64,000 nt of DNA from Flavobacterium gillisiae (GTDB lineage: Bacteria > Bacteroidota > Bacteroidia > Flavobacteriales > Flavobacteriaceae), in the NCBI RefSeq assembly GCF_900107635.1, contig NZ_FNRD01000001.1, positions 727,728-791,727 of the forward strand. The letters run 5' to 3'. A program made the translations under genes and the position numbers. The notes under the pieces were generated by a model. It ran no database searches, was not told where the DNA came from, and saw only the letters and a list, made by a program, of their open reading frames with translations. Positions 1 through 9,060 of this stretch are shown one piece after another (the first letter of the stretch is position 1; every line of letters begins with the position of its first letter).

Positions 1-1
1 A

Positions 2-2149
2 ATAACATTCCATAACAACGAAATTGACGCAGAGGAAGGGGATAATCCAATTATTTCTCCAGAAAGTTACGACCTGGAAATTGCTAATAGTCCGAAAACA
101 ATTTGGGTACGTAGTCTTCGTCCTGGTAGCGAATGTGATAATGTTACTTCTTTTACGGTTACCGTGAATGCAAATCCAACGGTTACGGTAAATAGCCCAA
201 CGATTTGTGCAGATGCTATAAGTGCAACTATTACGGCGACACCAAGTCCAGCAGGAACATATACATATAAATGGACAGTTCCGGCAACAGCGACAGATCC
301 AGGCAATGTAGCCAGTTTTGATGCCAGTGTAGCGGGAGAATATAGTGTGGTGATTACCGATGGAACCAGTACAAAATGTACAGGAACCGGAAAAGGCAAA
401 TTGACAATCAATGCGAATCCAACGGTTACGGTAAATAGCCCAACGATTTGTGCATCTGATAAAACTGGAAAAATCACAGCGACACCAAGTCCAGCAGGAA
501 CATATACATATAAATGGACAGTTCCGGCAACAGCGACAGATCCAGGCAATGTAGCCAGTTTTGATGCCAGTGTAGCAGGTAAATATACAGTAGTGATTAC
601 TGACGGAACCAGTACAAAATGTACAGGAACAGGATTTGGTAATTTGACTATCAATGCGAATCCAACGGTTACGGTAAATAGCCCAACGATTTGTGCATCT
701 GATAAAACTGGAAAAATCACAGCGACACCAAGTCCAGCAGGAACATATACATATAAATGGACAGTTCCGGCAACAGCGACAGATCCAGGCAATGTAGCCA
801 GTTTTGATGCCAGTGTAGCAGGTAAATATACAGTAGTGATTACTGACGGAACCAATACAAAATGTACAGGAACTGGAAATGGAACATTGACCATTAATGC
901 AAATCCAACCTGTGAAATTACTGGAGAACAAACCATTTGTGCCGGAGATAGTTCTACATTTACTGCAGTTGCAGGAATGAAAAGCTACTCATGGACTGGA
1001 CCTGGAGGTTTCACTTCAACTGATCGTGAAATCACGGTGACAGTTGCAGGTATTTACGAAGTTACAATCACCAATTCAAATGATTGTTCAAGTAAATGTT
1101 CAAGAGAACTTACCGTTGAATCTTGCGGAGGACCATTATGTACTTATACTCAAGGAGCTTATGGTAATTCTGGAGGTAAATATTGTGATGGAACAGACGC
1201 AGGAATTTCCACTACTAATCTAATTGCACAAGCATTAGCTAATGCCGGAAATTCAATTACTATTGGTAAACCTGGTCAGTCTGTTATCATGAGTTTAGGG
1301 GATGAAGGTTGTATCATTAAAGTAATGCCAGGGGGAGGTAAAGCTAGCGAACTTCCAGCAGTTAATATTGGTATTTGTTCATTGACCCCTCCGTATTTGA
1401 AAAATGGCAGAATTAATAACGTACTTCTTTCACAAACCATTGCTATGGCGTTGAATATCAATATAACCAGTCCTTCAGATTTAGGAGGTTTTATATTGCA
1501 AGCAGGTACTTTGGCAACAGCCAAACCAGCTGGAGGATGTGGATCTGATATTCCAAAAGTGAGAGTATGTGGTTATTATGAAGGCGATATTTGGGTGCCA
1601 ACTGTAAATGAATATACTTACAGAACATTCAGCGCCGCTGTTATTAATGCTATTACAGCTGATGGAAACGGAAAGAAAACCGTTGCCGGATTGTTAGATT
1701 TAGCAAACCGAGCTTTAGCTAATGTTGACGGAACTAAAAACATGGAGGATGGTGTATCATTATCTGAAATTGCAGGTGCCGTTGGTTCCATAAATGAAGT
1801 GTTTGACGAATGTGCTATATTCATAGGTTGGGATGTTTCTAAATGTTCTCCTGAACCAGTAGATTCTAGCACGACTTCAAAAATTGAACTTGCTGGTTTT
1901 ACAGCTAGTCCGGTTCCTTTCAGAGACGTTCTTAAAATCAAATATAATTTTGATTACGTGTCTAATGTGAAAATTGAAGTATTCAATCCACAAGGAAAAG
2001 TGGTACTTACAAAATTGGACACAAATAGTTACTTGAACAAAGAAATCTCGTTAACACTTAGCTCTAACATAGAGCAAGAACAGGTTTATATTGTGAAACT
2101 GACTACTGATAGAGGAAGCAGTACTAAAACAGTAATGTCTTCACAATAG
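2..2149 (+). CDS. T9SS-exported Ig/PKD-like repeat surface protein (5' end outside window)
   Basis: The reading frame is open from the left edge, so this is the C-terminal part (about 715 residues) of a larger protein; the first internal ATG (164) lies inside a repeat and is not a credible start. It begins with three near-identical 81-residue Ig/PKD-like modules (173-901), each with paired cysteines and a YTYKW motif, then a diverged fourth module (CEITGEQTICAGDS...). A unique Gly/Cys-containing region follows, and the last ~90 residues are a T9SS sorting domain beginning GFTASPVPF and ending in VYIVKLTTDRGSS. The protein is therefore expected to cross the outer membrane by type IX secretion and be attached or released, probably as an adhesin. 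The C-terminus closely matches that of the next large gene. The partner or ligand cannot be told from the sequence. Confidence 0.85.
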   Translation: MTFHNNEIDAEEGDNPIISPESYDLEIANSPKTIWVRSLRPGSECDNVTSFTVTVNANPTVTVNSPTICADAISATITATPSPAGTYTYKWTVPATATDPGNVASFDASVAGEYSVVITDGTSTKCTGTGKGKLTINANPTVTVNSPTICASDKTGKITATPSPAGTYTYKWTVPATATDPGNVASFDASVAGKYTVVITDGTSTKCTGTGFGNLTINANPTVTVNSPTICASDKTGKITATPSPAGTYTYKWTVPATATDPGNVASFDASVAGKYTVVITDGTNTKCTGTGNGTLTINANPTCEITGEQTICAGDSSTFTAVAGMKSYSWTGPGGFTSTDREITVTVAGIYEVTITNSNDCSSKCSRELTVESCGGPLCTYTQGAYGNSGGKYCDGTDAGISTTNLIAQALANAGNSITIGKPGQSVIMSLGDEGCIIKVMPGGGKASELPAVNIGICSLTPPYLKNGRINNVLLSQTIAMALNINITSPSDLGGFILQAGTLATAKPAGGCGSDIPKVRVCGYYEGDIWVPTVNEYTYRTFSAAVINAITADGNGKKTVAGLLDLANRALANVDGTKNMEDGVSLSEIAGAVGSINEVFDECAIFIGWDVSKCSPEPVDSSTTSKIELAGFTASPVPFRDVLKIKYNFDYVSNVKIEVFNPQGKVVLTKLDTNSYLNKEISLTLSSNIEQEQVYIVKLTTDRGSSTKTVMSSQ
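173..901 (+). repeat. Three tandem 243-bp coding repeats
   Basis: Copies begin at 173, 416 and 659 with a constant 243-bp period (81 codons, in frame). Copies 2 and 3 are almost base-identical; copy 1 differs mainly in the stretch after ACGATTTGTGCA and at the copy end. They encode the Ig/PKD-like modules of the surface protein. The near identity at DNA level implies recent duplication or ongoing gene conversion, so copy number may vary between strains. Confidence 0.9.
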
Positions 2150-2203
2150 TAGAATTAATGATCTAATCCTATAAAATATAGAGAAGGATTATATACCAAA
2201 ATT

Positions 2204-2238
2204 AAACCCCGAAAGTTTTACTTTCGGGGTTTTTTTAT
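2204..2238 (+). terminator. Rho-independent terminator
   Basis: AAACCCCGAAAG (2204-2215) pairs perfectly with CTTTCGGGGTTT (2221-2232) around a TTTTA loop and is followed by a T-run. It lies 55 bases after the stop of the surface protein gene. Confidence 0.9.
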
Positions 2239-2977
2239 GTTGTTTTTTTTACTGTTAAATTTCTGTATGTAAAAGCAATAATATAATCAGTAAATGTATT
2301 GATTATCAATTAGTTATGTGGTTTGTGAGCGGCGATTTTAGCGTACTAATTTTCTGAATTAAAAGTTTTTTATCCGGTATATTTGTATATTGTCGGACAT
2401 TTAATTTAAATATAAAATGGCTTTTATTTTATTGATTATCTTTGAGTACTCAAATGAATTGACTGCCATATTATTAAGTAAAATGGTATAATGGTATAAT
2501 GGTAAAAAAGAATGTAGTTATTGTTCCCCACAATAAAATATCCTTTTGATGAAGGTATCTTCAAAATATTTTGAAGGTGTTTAAATGTTACAGTACCTTT
2601 TACTGACCCAAAAGAAAATCTACTGTTACACTTCTTATTTAGTATTAATTTTAAACAATGGTTGTTTACAATCCTTTTGCTAGTTAAAATTCGTATTTCC
2701 CCACAAAAAGTGTTTTTTTAATGATTGAAAACCTGATAATTTATTTTTAGGTTGGACACTTATTGTGTGAAAGTTTTAGCTACCGAAATGTTCTTAATCT
2801 ATTTTTTTCTGTCCCTTATTTTTTAAGATTATTGCTGCCCCTTAATGGTTTGTAAAAGTATTTATTTCAAGGAATAAATAGCTTTTTGATGGTGTGCTTC
2901 ATAGTTGTTTTTGTGAAGATTGTTTTTTTCCAAGTCTTTAAATTTCCTATATAATATGACATAAAAATACTATTATT
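2239..2977. other. Long AT-rich intergenic region
   Basis: About 740 bases without a credible gene. One TANNTTTG box (TATATTTG, 2378-2385) is present but no TTG at promoter spacing was seen. A short ATGGTATA direct repeat occurs near 2483-2505. No RNA family was recognised. It probably holds the promoter and leader of the 2978 gene. Confidence 0.5.
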
Positions 2978-5900
2978 ATGAAAAAGAATACAATTTCGAA
3001 AATTTTCGACGGTTTTTCTGGTAAAATAATAAGTTGCCATTTAATGAAAAACACTATTTCTAAATTAGATAATTTGACATCTAACGAGAGAAATTCTATT
3101 GATTACCTAACAAGATTGTGGGCCAATTGCTGGCGACAGTCACTTGCTATGCCTCTTATGGTGGTGGCAATTTTAATGATTGGTTATACGGTTGAGGCGC
3201 AAAATATTCTGGGTCGTGCTCCAGTTGCGTTTCCTAAGGGTGGGTTTGCTATTGATGGGAATGCATTTGTTAATTATCCTGGGCCACCCGCAACAGATAA
3301 TACAGCATGGGGTGATTTTTTATTCGAACCAGGTTATGTAGAAACTGTTCCAAATATCTATAAAGCAAAAAGCCCGGGAGGGATATTTGTGCCTGTGCCA
3401 CCTACATACCTTTATCCGGACGGAGTATTACCACCTGAATTCTATGTATACCCTGGTTTTACTACTTTTTTAAGAGATAATATTACAAGTCAAGATCCAA
3501 CGAGTTTCTTAATGAGTAATAAAATTGATCATAATGTGTCCGATTTTAAGTGGGGCGTGGGTTCTTCACCAGACAAAAATGAAATTCAAAATGCAATTGC
3601 ACATTTCAGTTTTGGAGACCCTAGTATTCAATTAGTAGTGAATGGTGTACCGCAAGTTAAAAGTAATGGTGATCCTATAGTAGGAAATGTAAATGATTTA
3701 TGGATGATTTTTGCGGCAGACCGTCAAGTGACTAATGGAAGTAGTTATATCGATTTTGAGATTCTGCAAAAACGATTAAACATGAGAACAGACGGAATTG
3801 ATAATAAAGGATTCGCTTATGGTGGATTTGACAGTGAGGCTGGTACTACTAGTGGTCGTACAAATGGAGATCTTTTAGTGACTGTCGAGTTTACTCAAGG
3901 TGGTGGAGCCGCAAATGTTGTAGTTAGAAAATGGAATGGAATAGAGTATATAGTATTTACTCCTACTCCGGGGACAATTTTTGCTACAAATAATGACGTA
4001 CAAACAATAGTTCCTTATCCTATTTATAATCAAGCTCCTATCTCCACTACTCCTGTTCCTGTATGGGCATATGCGCCAAATCAATGGGCAGAAGGAGCTG
4101 TTAATGTGAGTAAATTTTTTCCAGAAAATCCTTGTTTTACTATTAGCACCTTGTTTGTAAGAACCAGAACTTCTGGTTCTTCCGGTCAATCAGAATTAAA
4201 GGATTTCCCAGGAGCTCCTTTTCAATTATTTTTGGATTTGACACCAACAGCTACTGCTGTGGCTACTAATGTTTCTTGTTTTGGAGGAGCAACGGGTGCT
4301 ATAGATTTGACAATCAAAGGAGGAACAGCTCCATTTACTTATGCCTGGACAAAAGTTGGTGATCCCACATTTAGTGCTGCTACCGAAGACTTAACAGGTC
4401 TTGCAATAGGTACTTATAATGTGACTGTAACAAGTAATAGCGGTTGTACAACAACAGCAACAGCTACAATCACCCAGCCGGCAGCGGCCGTTACAACAAG
4501 TGGCACACATACGAATGTGCTTTGCTTTGGTGCCAGCACAGGAAGTGTTACTGTTAACTTCAGCGGCGGAACATCACCTTACACGGTGAGCTTCAATGGC
4601 GGAGCCTATACTACACAAGTTTCCGGTGTTGTTTACAGCGGTCTTGCAGCAGGTACTTATGCCTGGATAGTAAGAGATGCCAATGGTACAACCGGTGGTT
4701 GTACAGCAAGCGGATCAGAAACAATAACCCAGCCTGCAGCGGCCGTTACAACAAGTGGCACACATACGAATGTGCTTTGCTTTGGTGCCAGCACAGGAAG
4801 TGTTACTGTTAACTTCAGCGGCGGAACATCACCTTACACGGTGAGCTTCAATGGCGGAGCCTATACTACACAAGTTTCCGGTGTTGTTTACAGCGGTCTT
4901 GCAGCAGGTACTTATGCCTGGATAGTAAGAGATGCCAATGGTACAACCGGTGGTTGTACAGCAAGCGGATCAGAAACAATAACCCAACCAGATGCCTTGT
5001 CAGCCAGTGCTACTCCATCTGCTGAAAGCTGTATAGGGGCCGATGGATCTATTAGTTTAACGGTAAGTGGTGGTGCGGCTCCATATAAATATTTATGGAG
5101 TAATGGTGCAACATCTAAAGACGTGAGTGGGTTGTCCCCTGGTGCTTATACAGTAGTAATAACTGATGCTAACGGTTGTGTGAAAAATTCAGGAGCAACA
5201 GTAAATGCACCTGATAATTGTGCACACATCTTCCCTACCCAAACCACATGTTGTAATTATTTGAAAGGAGATACACAAGTATTCGTCTTGAAAAATGTTT
5301 GTGTTACACTAGGTACGAAAGGGAATAATCCTAATGTAATTTCTAATGCAATTCCTGGAGTTTTCTTTTATTATGGAGATTTTACAGCTACATCAGGTGA
5401 TCAGACAACAATTATTGTTGATCAGACAAGTTTCAATGTTAATGGTAAATTTGATCCTCAAAATATCAGTAACGTCAGATTGTTTGTAGATGACTGTCAA
5501 ACTGTAGCGCCAAGTTTGATTACAATTATTGCAAAAGGTCCAAATAAAGGCAATGTTACAATAGTATTTACCCCAATAGTAGGGAAAAAATATGTTGTCT
5601 CTGTGAAATATGATACTAAATCTATAATTGGCTCAACTTTTCAAACAGGAGCGTATGCCACATTCGGTATGAACATAAAAGTAGGTGTTAATCCTTATGG
5701 ACCTCGTGTAAGTGTTGGTAAAATAAATCTTGTAAAAGACTGTTCAGATAACACTCCATCACCTGGAAGTTGTTCGTTTAGTGCTACAGTTGCACCAGTT
5801 GACACAACAACTGCTAAAACAACTGAAGTTGCAGGATTTACAGCTAGTCCGGTTCCTTTTGAAGATCAGTTGACTATTAAATATGATTTTGATTATGTTT

Positions 5901-6088
5901 CTAAAGTAAATATTGAAGTGTTTGATGCCCAAGGAGGTAAAATACATTCTCAATTGGATACTAATAGTTATTTAGGCAAAGAAGTGGTACTTAAACTCAA
6001 TGTAAAAAGAGGACAAGAACAAGTTTATATTGTCAAACTGACTACTGATAGAGGAAGCAGCACTAAAAAAGTAATGTCTTCTAAATAA
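2978..6088 (+). CDS. T9SS-exported SprB-repeat surface protein
   Basis: This is a 1036-residue protein. The N-terminus is unusual: about 55 polar and basic residues precede the hydrophobic export segment (around 56-75, ending TVEAQ), and the phrase KNTISK occurs twice; an in-frame ATG at 3044 is an alternative start. Residues ~75-420 have no recognised domain. They are followed by four SprB-like modules (~425-750) with the pattern VxCFG..TG.I.L...GGT.PY..., two of them identical. After a Cys-rich segment (~750-940) the protein ends in a T9SS sorting domain (GFTASPVPF...). SprB-type repeats are known from the gliding adhesin SprB of Flavobacterium johnsoniae. Here the role is inferred to be a surface or released adhesin; it is far shorter than SprB itself. 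Confidence 0.85.
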   Translation: MKKNTISKIFDGFSGKIISCHLMKNTISKLDNLTSNERNSIDYLTRLWANCWRQSLAMPLMVVAILMIGYTVEAQNILGRAPVAFPKGGFAIDGNAFVNYPGPPATDNTAWGDFLFEPGYVETVPNIYKAKSPGGIFVPVPPTYLYPDGVLPPEFYVYPGFTTFLRDNITSQDPTSFLMSNKIDHNVSDFKWGVGSSPDKNEIQNAIAHFSFGDPSIQLVVNGVPQVKSNGDPIVGNVNDLWMIFAADRQVTNGSSYIDFEILQKRLNMRTDGIDNKGFAYGGFDSEAGTTSGRTNGDLLVTVEFTQGGGAANVVVRKWNGIEYIVFTPTPGTIFATNNDVQTIVPYPIYNQAPISTTPVPVWAYAPNQWAEGAVNVSKFFPENPCFTISTLFVRTRTSGSSGQSELKDFPGAPFQLFLDLTPTATAVATNVSCFGGATGAIDLTIKGGTAPFTYAWTKVGDPTFSAATEDLTGLAIGTYNVTVTSNSGCTTTATATITQPAAAVTTSGTHTNVLCFGASTGSVTVNFSGGTSPYTVSFNGGAYTTQVSGVVYSGLAAGTYAWIVRDANGTTGGCTASGSETITQPAAAVTTSGTHTNVLCFGASTGSVTVNFSGGTSPYTVSFNGGAYTTQVSGVVYSGLAAGTYAWIVRDANGTTGGCTASGSETITQPDALSASATPSAESCIGADGSISLTVSGGAAPYKYLWSNGATSKDVSGLSPGAYTVVITDANGCVKNSGATVNAPDNCAHIFPTQTTCCNYLKGDTQVFVLKNVCVTLGTKGNNPNVISNAIPGVFFYYGDFTATSGDQTTIIVDQTSFNVNGKFDPQNISNVRLFVDDCQTVAPSLITIIAKGPNKGNVTIVFTPIVGKKYVVSVKYDTKSIIGSTFQTGAYATFGMNIKVGVNPYGPRVSVGKINLVKDCSDNTPSPGSCSFSATVAPVDTTTAKTTEVAGFTASPVPFEDQLTIKYDFDYVSKVNIEVFDAQGGKIHSQLDTNSYLGKEVVLKLNVKRGQEQVYIVKLTTDRGSSTKKVMSSK
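4481..4990 (+). repeat. Perfect 255-bp tandem duplication of a SprB-like module
   Basis: Copy 1 (4481-4735) and copy 2 (4736-4990) appear identical apart from the last few bases (CAGCCT against CAACCA). The period of 85 codons keeps frame. Synonymous positions have not diverged, which indicates very recent duplication or continuous homogenisation. Confidence 0.9.
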
Positions 6089-6109
6089 TTAATTTAACCA
6101 ATTTAAATT

Positions 6110-6141
6110 AAAAGCATCCGCCAAAAGCGGGTGCTTTTTTG
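6110..6141 (+). terminator. Rho-independent terminator
   Basis: GCATCCGC (6114-6121) pairs with GCGGGTGC (6127-6134), with one G-T pair, flanked by A-run and T-run. It ends the SprB-repeat gene. Confidence 0.85.
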
Positions 6142-6200
6142 GTATCGTCCCGTCGTGATATAGGTTGACCTTTTAGTGATTTAATTTTTGGAATTGCTAT

Positions 6201-6389
6201 TCACCACCGAAACTTGACGCAGGTATCACTATAAATTTTTCCTTTGACTTCAGAGCAAAAAGTATTCCTCTGTGGAATCAATTCCATCAGCGTACTACTA
6301 ATTCTAAAAAAAATATCGTGTCGCTCTTTGAGTTGGTCTTCCCTTGCACAGCCTAGCATGACCATGTATAATTTGAGTTTTTTATCCAT
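6201..6389 (-). pseudogene. DUF1543-like remnant
   Basis: A 62-codon frame reads KLKLYMVMLGC...ERHDIFFRI...LMELIPQ...KGKIYSD, which resembles the start of DUF1543 proteins (from memory, LYMxLLGC, HDxFF, L.P, GKIHID). Those proteins are usually much longer, so this is a 3'-truncated copy. Just before its stop a one-base shift would continue as SVVNSNSKN before another stop, consistent with decay. It lies alone between a terminator and a divergent lipoprotein gene. A short functional protein cannot be excluded. Confidence 0.4.
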
Positions 6390-6475
6390 AATTCAAAGTC
6401 ACATAATTTTCACAAAATAAACTTTGGCACAGTTCGTGGATATACGCAATCAAAGAAACCAATAAAATAAAAAAC

Positions 6476-6973
6476 ATGAAAAAGATAATTACACTTTTAG
6501 CCATTACAGGGTTGTTGACTTTGCAAAGTTGCACAACATCAGGTAGTTTTGAAATTGCGCCTATTGCGACAACCGAAGTTTTTGAAGTAACGACTTCATT
6601 CAATTCCACAAATAATTTCAGTCGATTGGTAACCTTTAATCCTCCAATTTATTCTTCAGATGTGGTTCTGACGTATCGATTGTCTGGATCGAATTCACAA
6701 GGAGACGTGTGGGAATTATTACCAGAAACCTACTATTTTAATAATGGAGCATTGGATTTTGGTTTTAAATTTGATTATACTAATCGCGATGTAAGAATAT
6801 ATATGATTGGAAATGATTTACAATCTGTATCTACAAACTTCAGACTTAATCAGGTAATTCGAATTGTTATTGTGCCTGCGAGCTACGCCAAGTCAATAAA
6901 CAAAAATAGTTACTCTGATGTGATTACAGCCTTAAACATAAAGGATAGCCAAATTCAGAAAATTGATCTTTAA
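6476..6973 (+). CDS. Small lipoprotein, paralog of the next gene
   Basis: A 165-residue protein with a lipoprotein signal peptide (LLTLQSC, Cys at 19). The mature part has no recognised domain but matches the 7176 gene along its length: a (Y/F)xSDVVLxYR motif, a W.L.P.T sentence, a D(F/Y) segment, the phrase RIVIVP and the ending NxYxDVITALNIKxSQIQ. The next gene carries a collagen-like stub directly after the lipid cysteine; here that place holds TTSGSFEIAP. It is predicted to be anchored in the envelope. Function unknown; the two genes arose by tandem duplication. Confidence 0.8.
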   Translation: MKKIITLLAITGLLTLQSCTTSGSFEIAPIATTEVFEVTTSFNSTNNFSRLVTFNPPIYSSDVVLTYRLSGSNSQGDVWELLPETYYFNNGALDFGFKFDYTNRDVRIYMIGNDLQSVSTNFRLNQVIRIVIVPASYAKSINKNSYSDVITALNIKDSQIQKIDL

Positions 6974-6986
6974 TAAAAAATAATAA

Positions 6987-7014
6987 AAAAGGGAACTGAG
7001 AGGTTTCCTTTTTA
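6987..7014 (+). terminator. Rho-independent terminator
   Basis: AAAAGGGAAC (6987-6996) pairs with GTTTCCTTTT (7003-7012), with one G-T pair. It separates the two paralogous lipoprotein genes, so each is probably its own transcription unit. Confidence 0.7.
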
Positions 7015-7175
7015 TACATCAAAACGAAAGGGTAAATCGTATTTTTTTCTCTCGTTATAAAATTATTTTTTTATTTAAATACCTGATTACCTGAAAAATA
7101 ATGATGTAAATTGTGACTTTGGTATAATTAATGCATAATAAATAGTAGTGAAATAACCATTTAAAAGAGATAAAT

Positions 7176-7697
7176 ATGAAAAAGATAAGTACAATTTTGG
7201 CAATTATTGGAATGATTGTCCTTTCAAGTTGTTCAGGGCCAGAAGGGCCTCCAGGATATGACGGACTTGATGGACAAGATGGTTTAGTGGGCGAAGTTTT
7301 CGAACTTAAAAATGTTAACTTCAGCTATAACGCAACAGATGGTTATACTATTTATAGAGCATTGAATCCAAAGATTTTTGCTTCTGATGTAGTACTGATT
7401 TACAGAATGAGGGGAACTATCGATGCTAACACTCCAATTTGGCAACTTATTCCCAGAACTCTTTTTCTACCGCAAGGTGAGCTAGATTATGATTTTGATT
7501 TTAGCAAGGAAGATTTTACGATCTATGCCGGAGGTAACTATGACTTAAGTACTACACCATCATACTTAAACAATCAAACCTTTCGCATTGTAATTGTTCC
7601 TGGTAGTTTTTCTACTTCAATTAATAAAAATAATTATGCAGATGTAATTACTGCTCTAAATATAAAAGAAAGCCAAATTCAGAATATTAATTTTTAA
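7176..7697 (+). CDS. Lipoprotein with a collagen-like stub
   Basis: A 173-residue lipoprotein (signal MKKISTILAIIGMIVLSSC) whose mature end begins with six Gly-X-Y triplets (GPEGPPGYDGLDGQDGLVG). It then continues as a ~140-residue domain shared with the upstream paralog (SDVVLIYR, FRIVIVP, DVITALNIK). Short collagen-like stubs next to the lipid anchor recur in Bacteroidota lipoproteins of unknown role, and could act as a rigid or trimerising spacer; that is inference. A strong terminator follows. Confidence 0.8.
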   Translation: MKKISTILAIIGMIVLSSCSGPEGPPGYDGLDGQDGLVGEVFELKNVNFSYNATDGYTIYRALNPKIFASDVVLIYRMRGTIDANTPIWQLIPRTLFLPQGELDYDFDFSKEDFTIYAGGNYDLSTTPSYLNNQTFRIVIVPGSFSTSINKNNYADVITALNIKESQIQNINF

Positions 7698-7714
7698 TGT
7701 TTTGGGTATTGCAC

Positions 7715-7747
7715 AAAAAAAGGAAATCCCCCGATTTCCTTTTTTTT
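7715..7747. terminator. Bidirectional terminator between convergent genes
   Basis: AAAAAAAGGAAATC (7715-7728) and GATTTCCTTTTTTT (7733-7746) form a 14-bp stem with a CCCC loop. A-run and T-run flank both sides, so it can serve the lipoprotein gene and the convergent TerC-family gene. Confidence 0.85.
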
Positions 7748-7811
7748 ATGCTTTAATTTTAAATGTTTGCCTACGGACCTAATAAATCATAGGTAAGCGA
7801 AGCGGTATTGT

Positions 7812-8768
7812 TTAGTTTTCTTCTGCTGGCTTCTGTTTACTCATTCGTAAGGAAACTACAATTCCCGCTAAAAGTGAAAAGGCAATAAAAACCAAGGAAG
7901 CCCACTCTGGAATTTCAATAAACTCATGGAGTAACATTTTAAGACCTACGAAACTTAATATAGCAATAAGGCTAAATTCTAAATAACTAAATTTTTCAAG
8001 CATATTAGCCAGAAAGAAATACATGGATCGCAATCCTAATATGGCAAATATGTTAGAGCTAAAAACTAAAAACGGATCGCTTGTAATCGCTAGAATTGCA
8101 GGAACACTGTCAATAGCAAATACCACATCCATAACTTCAATGACTACCAAAGCCACAAATAAAGGAGTAGCGGCGGTGATATGTCGTCTTTTTACAAAAA
8201 AATGTTCTTTATCGATATGATTTGAAATAGGAACTAACCTTTTTAGACCTTTATATACAAATGATTTTTTAGGCTCAAATTGTTCTTCTCCGTTTGAGAA
8301 TAGCATTTTCATTGCCGTGAAAATAAGGAAGAAGCCAAAAAGATAAGTAGCCCAAAAGAATTTATGTATTAATAAAACACCAAAAAAGATCATTAATCCC
8401 CTAAAAACGATGGCGCCCAATATGCCCCAGAATAAAACTCTGTGTTGGTATTTTTGCGGAATCTTAAAAGACGAAAAGATGATGGCAATGACAAATATAT
8501 TATCGACACTAAGCGATAATTCGATTAAATATCCAGTAATGAATTTTATCGATGCGGCAAGAGGTTTAAGTCCGTCCGGGTTAGCAATATACTCGTTAGC
8601 ATATATCCAATAGATAACTCCTGAGAAGAGAAAAGAAAGTGTCACCCAGATTATGGTCCACTTAGTAGCTTCTTTTGTGCTGATAATGTGGGGTGTTTTA
8701 TTGAAGACACCTAGATCTAATGCAAGAATGATAATAACGATAACAAAGAAAGAAATCCAGACAATCAT
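7812..8768 (-). CDS. TerC/Alx-family integral membrane protein
   Basis: A 318-residue protein with about nine hydrophobic segments. It carries the two acidic family signatures within membrane segments: ELSLSVDN (83-90) and FAIDSVPAILAIT (217-229). A basic loop around 165-197 (KKSF...KRRH) separates the two halves. Length and motifs fit the Alx/TerC family (E. coli Alx is about 320 residues), for which manganese export and metal homeostasis roles are established; substrate here is inferred. A minus-strand TATCTTTG box lies at 8792-8799, but no yybP-ykoY-like riboswitch was recognised in the short leader. Confidence 0.85.
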   Translation of the reverse strand: MIVWISFFVIVIIILALDLGVFNKTPHIISTKEATKWTIIWVTLSFLFSGVIYWIYANEYIANPDGLKPLAASIKFITGYLIELSLSVDNIFVIAIIFSSFKIPQKYQHRVLFWGILGAIVFRGLMIFFGVLLIHKFFWATYLFGFFLIFTAMKMLFSNGEEQFEPKKSFVYKGLKRLVPISNHIDKEHFFVKRRHITAATPLFVALVVIEVMDVVFAIDSVPAILAITSDPFLVFSSNIFAILGLRSMYFFLANMLEKFSYLEFSLIAILSFVGLKMLLHEFIEIPEWASLVFIAFSLLAGIVVSLRMSKQKPAEEN

Positions 8769-9060
8769 AAATCGAGTTATTTATTGATTGACAAAGATAC
8801 TTTTTGATTTCTAACTTCGAAAGTTATTCCTATAAAGTTGAATCTTAAGACAAAAGGAGTCTTGTAGTTTAATTGAAATGTCAATATGAAAATATACGAG
8901 CTAAATATTAATAGGTTGTCAAAAAACAAGGGTATTATTACGAAAACCATAATTTAATTGGGTTTACCCTAAAAAAATAGAGGTATAATTTTATAAAAGC
9001 ATTATTTGAATTATATTTGCACCTCAATAATAGGGGTTTAATATTTTAAATATAATTTTT

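Noticed and set aside
173..901. Possible CRISPR array in the regular repeats
   Set aside because: The 243-bp period is coding, with no short repeat/unique spacer pattern; no cas gene is present.
67..936. A 289-codon open frame on the minus strand across the adhesin repeats
   Set aside because: It mirrors the three 243-bp repeats in the antisense frame; its openness is repeated rather than selected, and the plus strand has clear protein domains.
8769..9060. Manganese (yybP-ykoY-like) riboswitch upstream of the TerC/Alx-type gene
   Set aside because: The leader is short and AT-rich and lacks the expected conserved loops.
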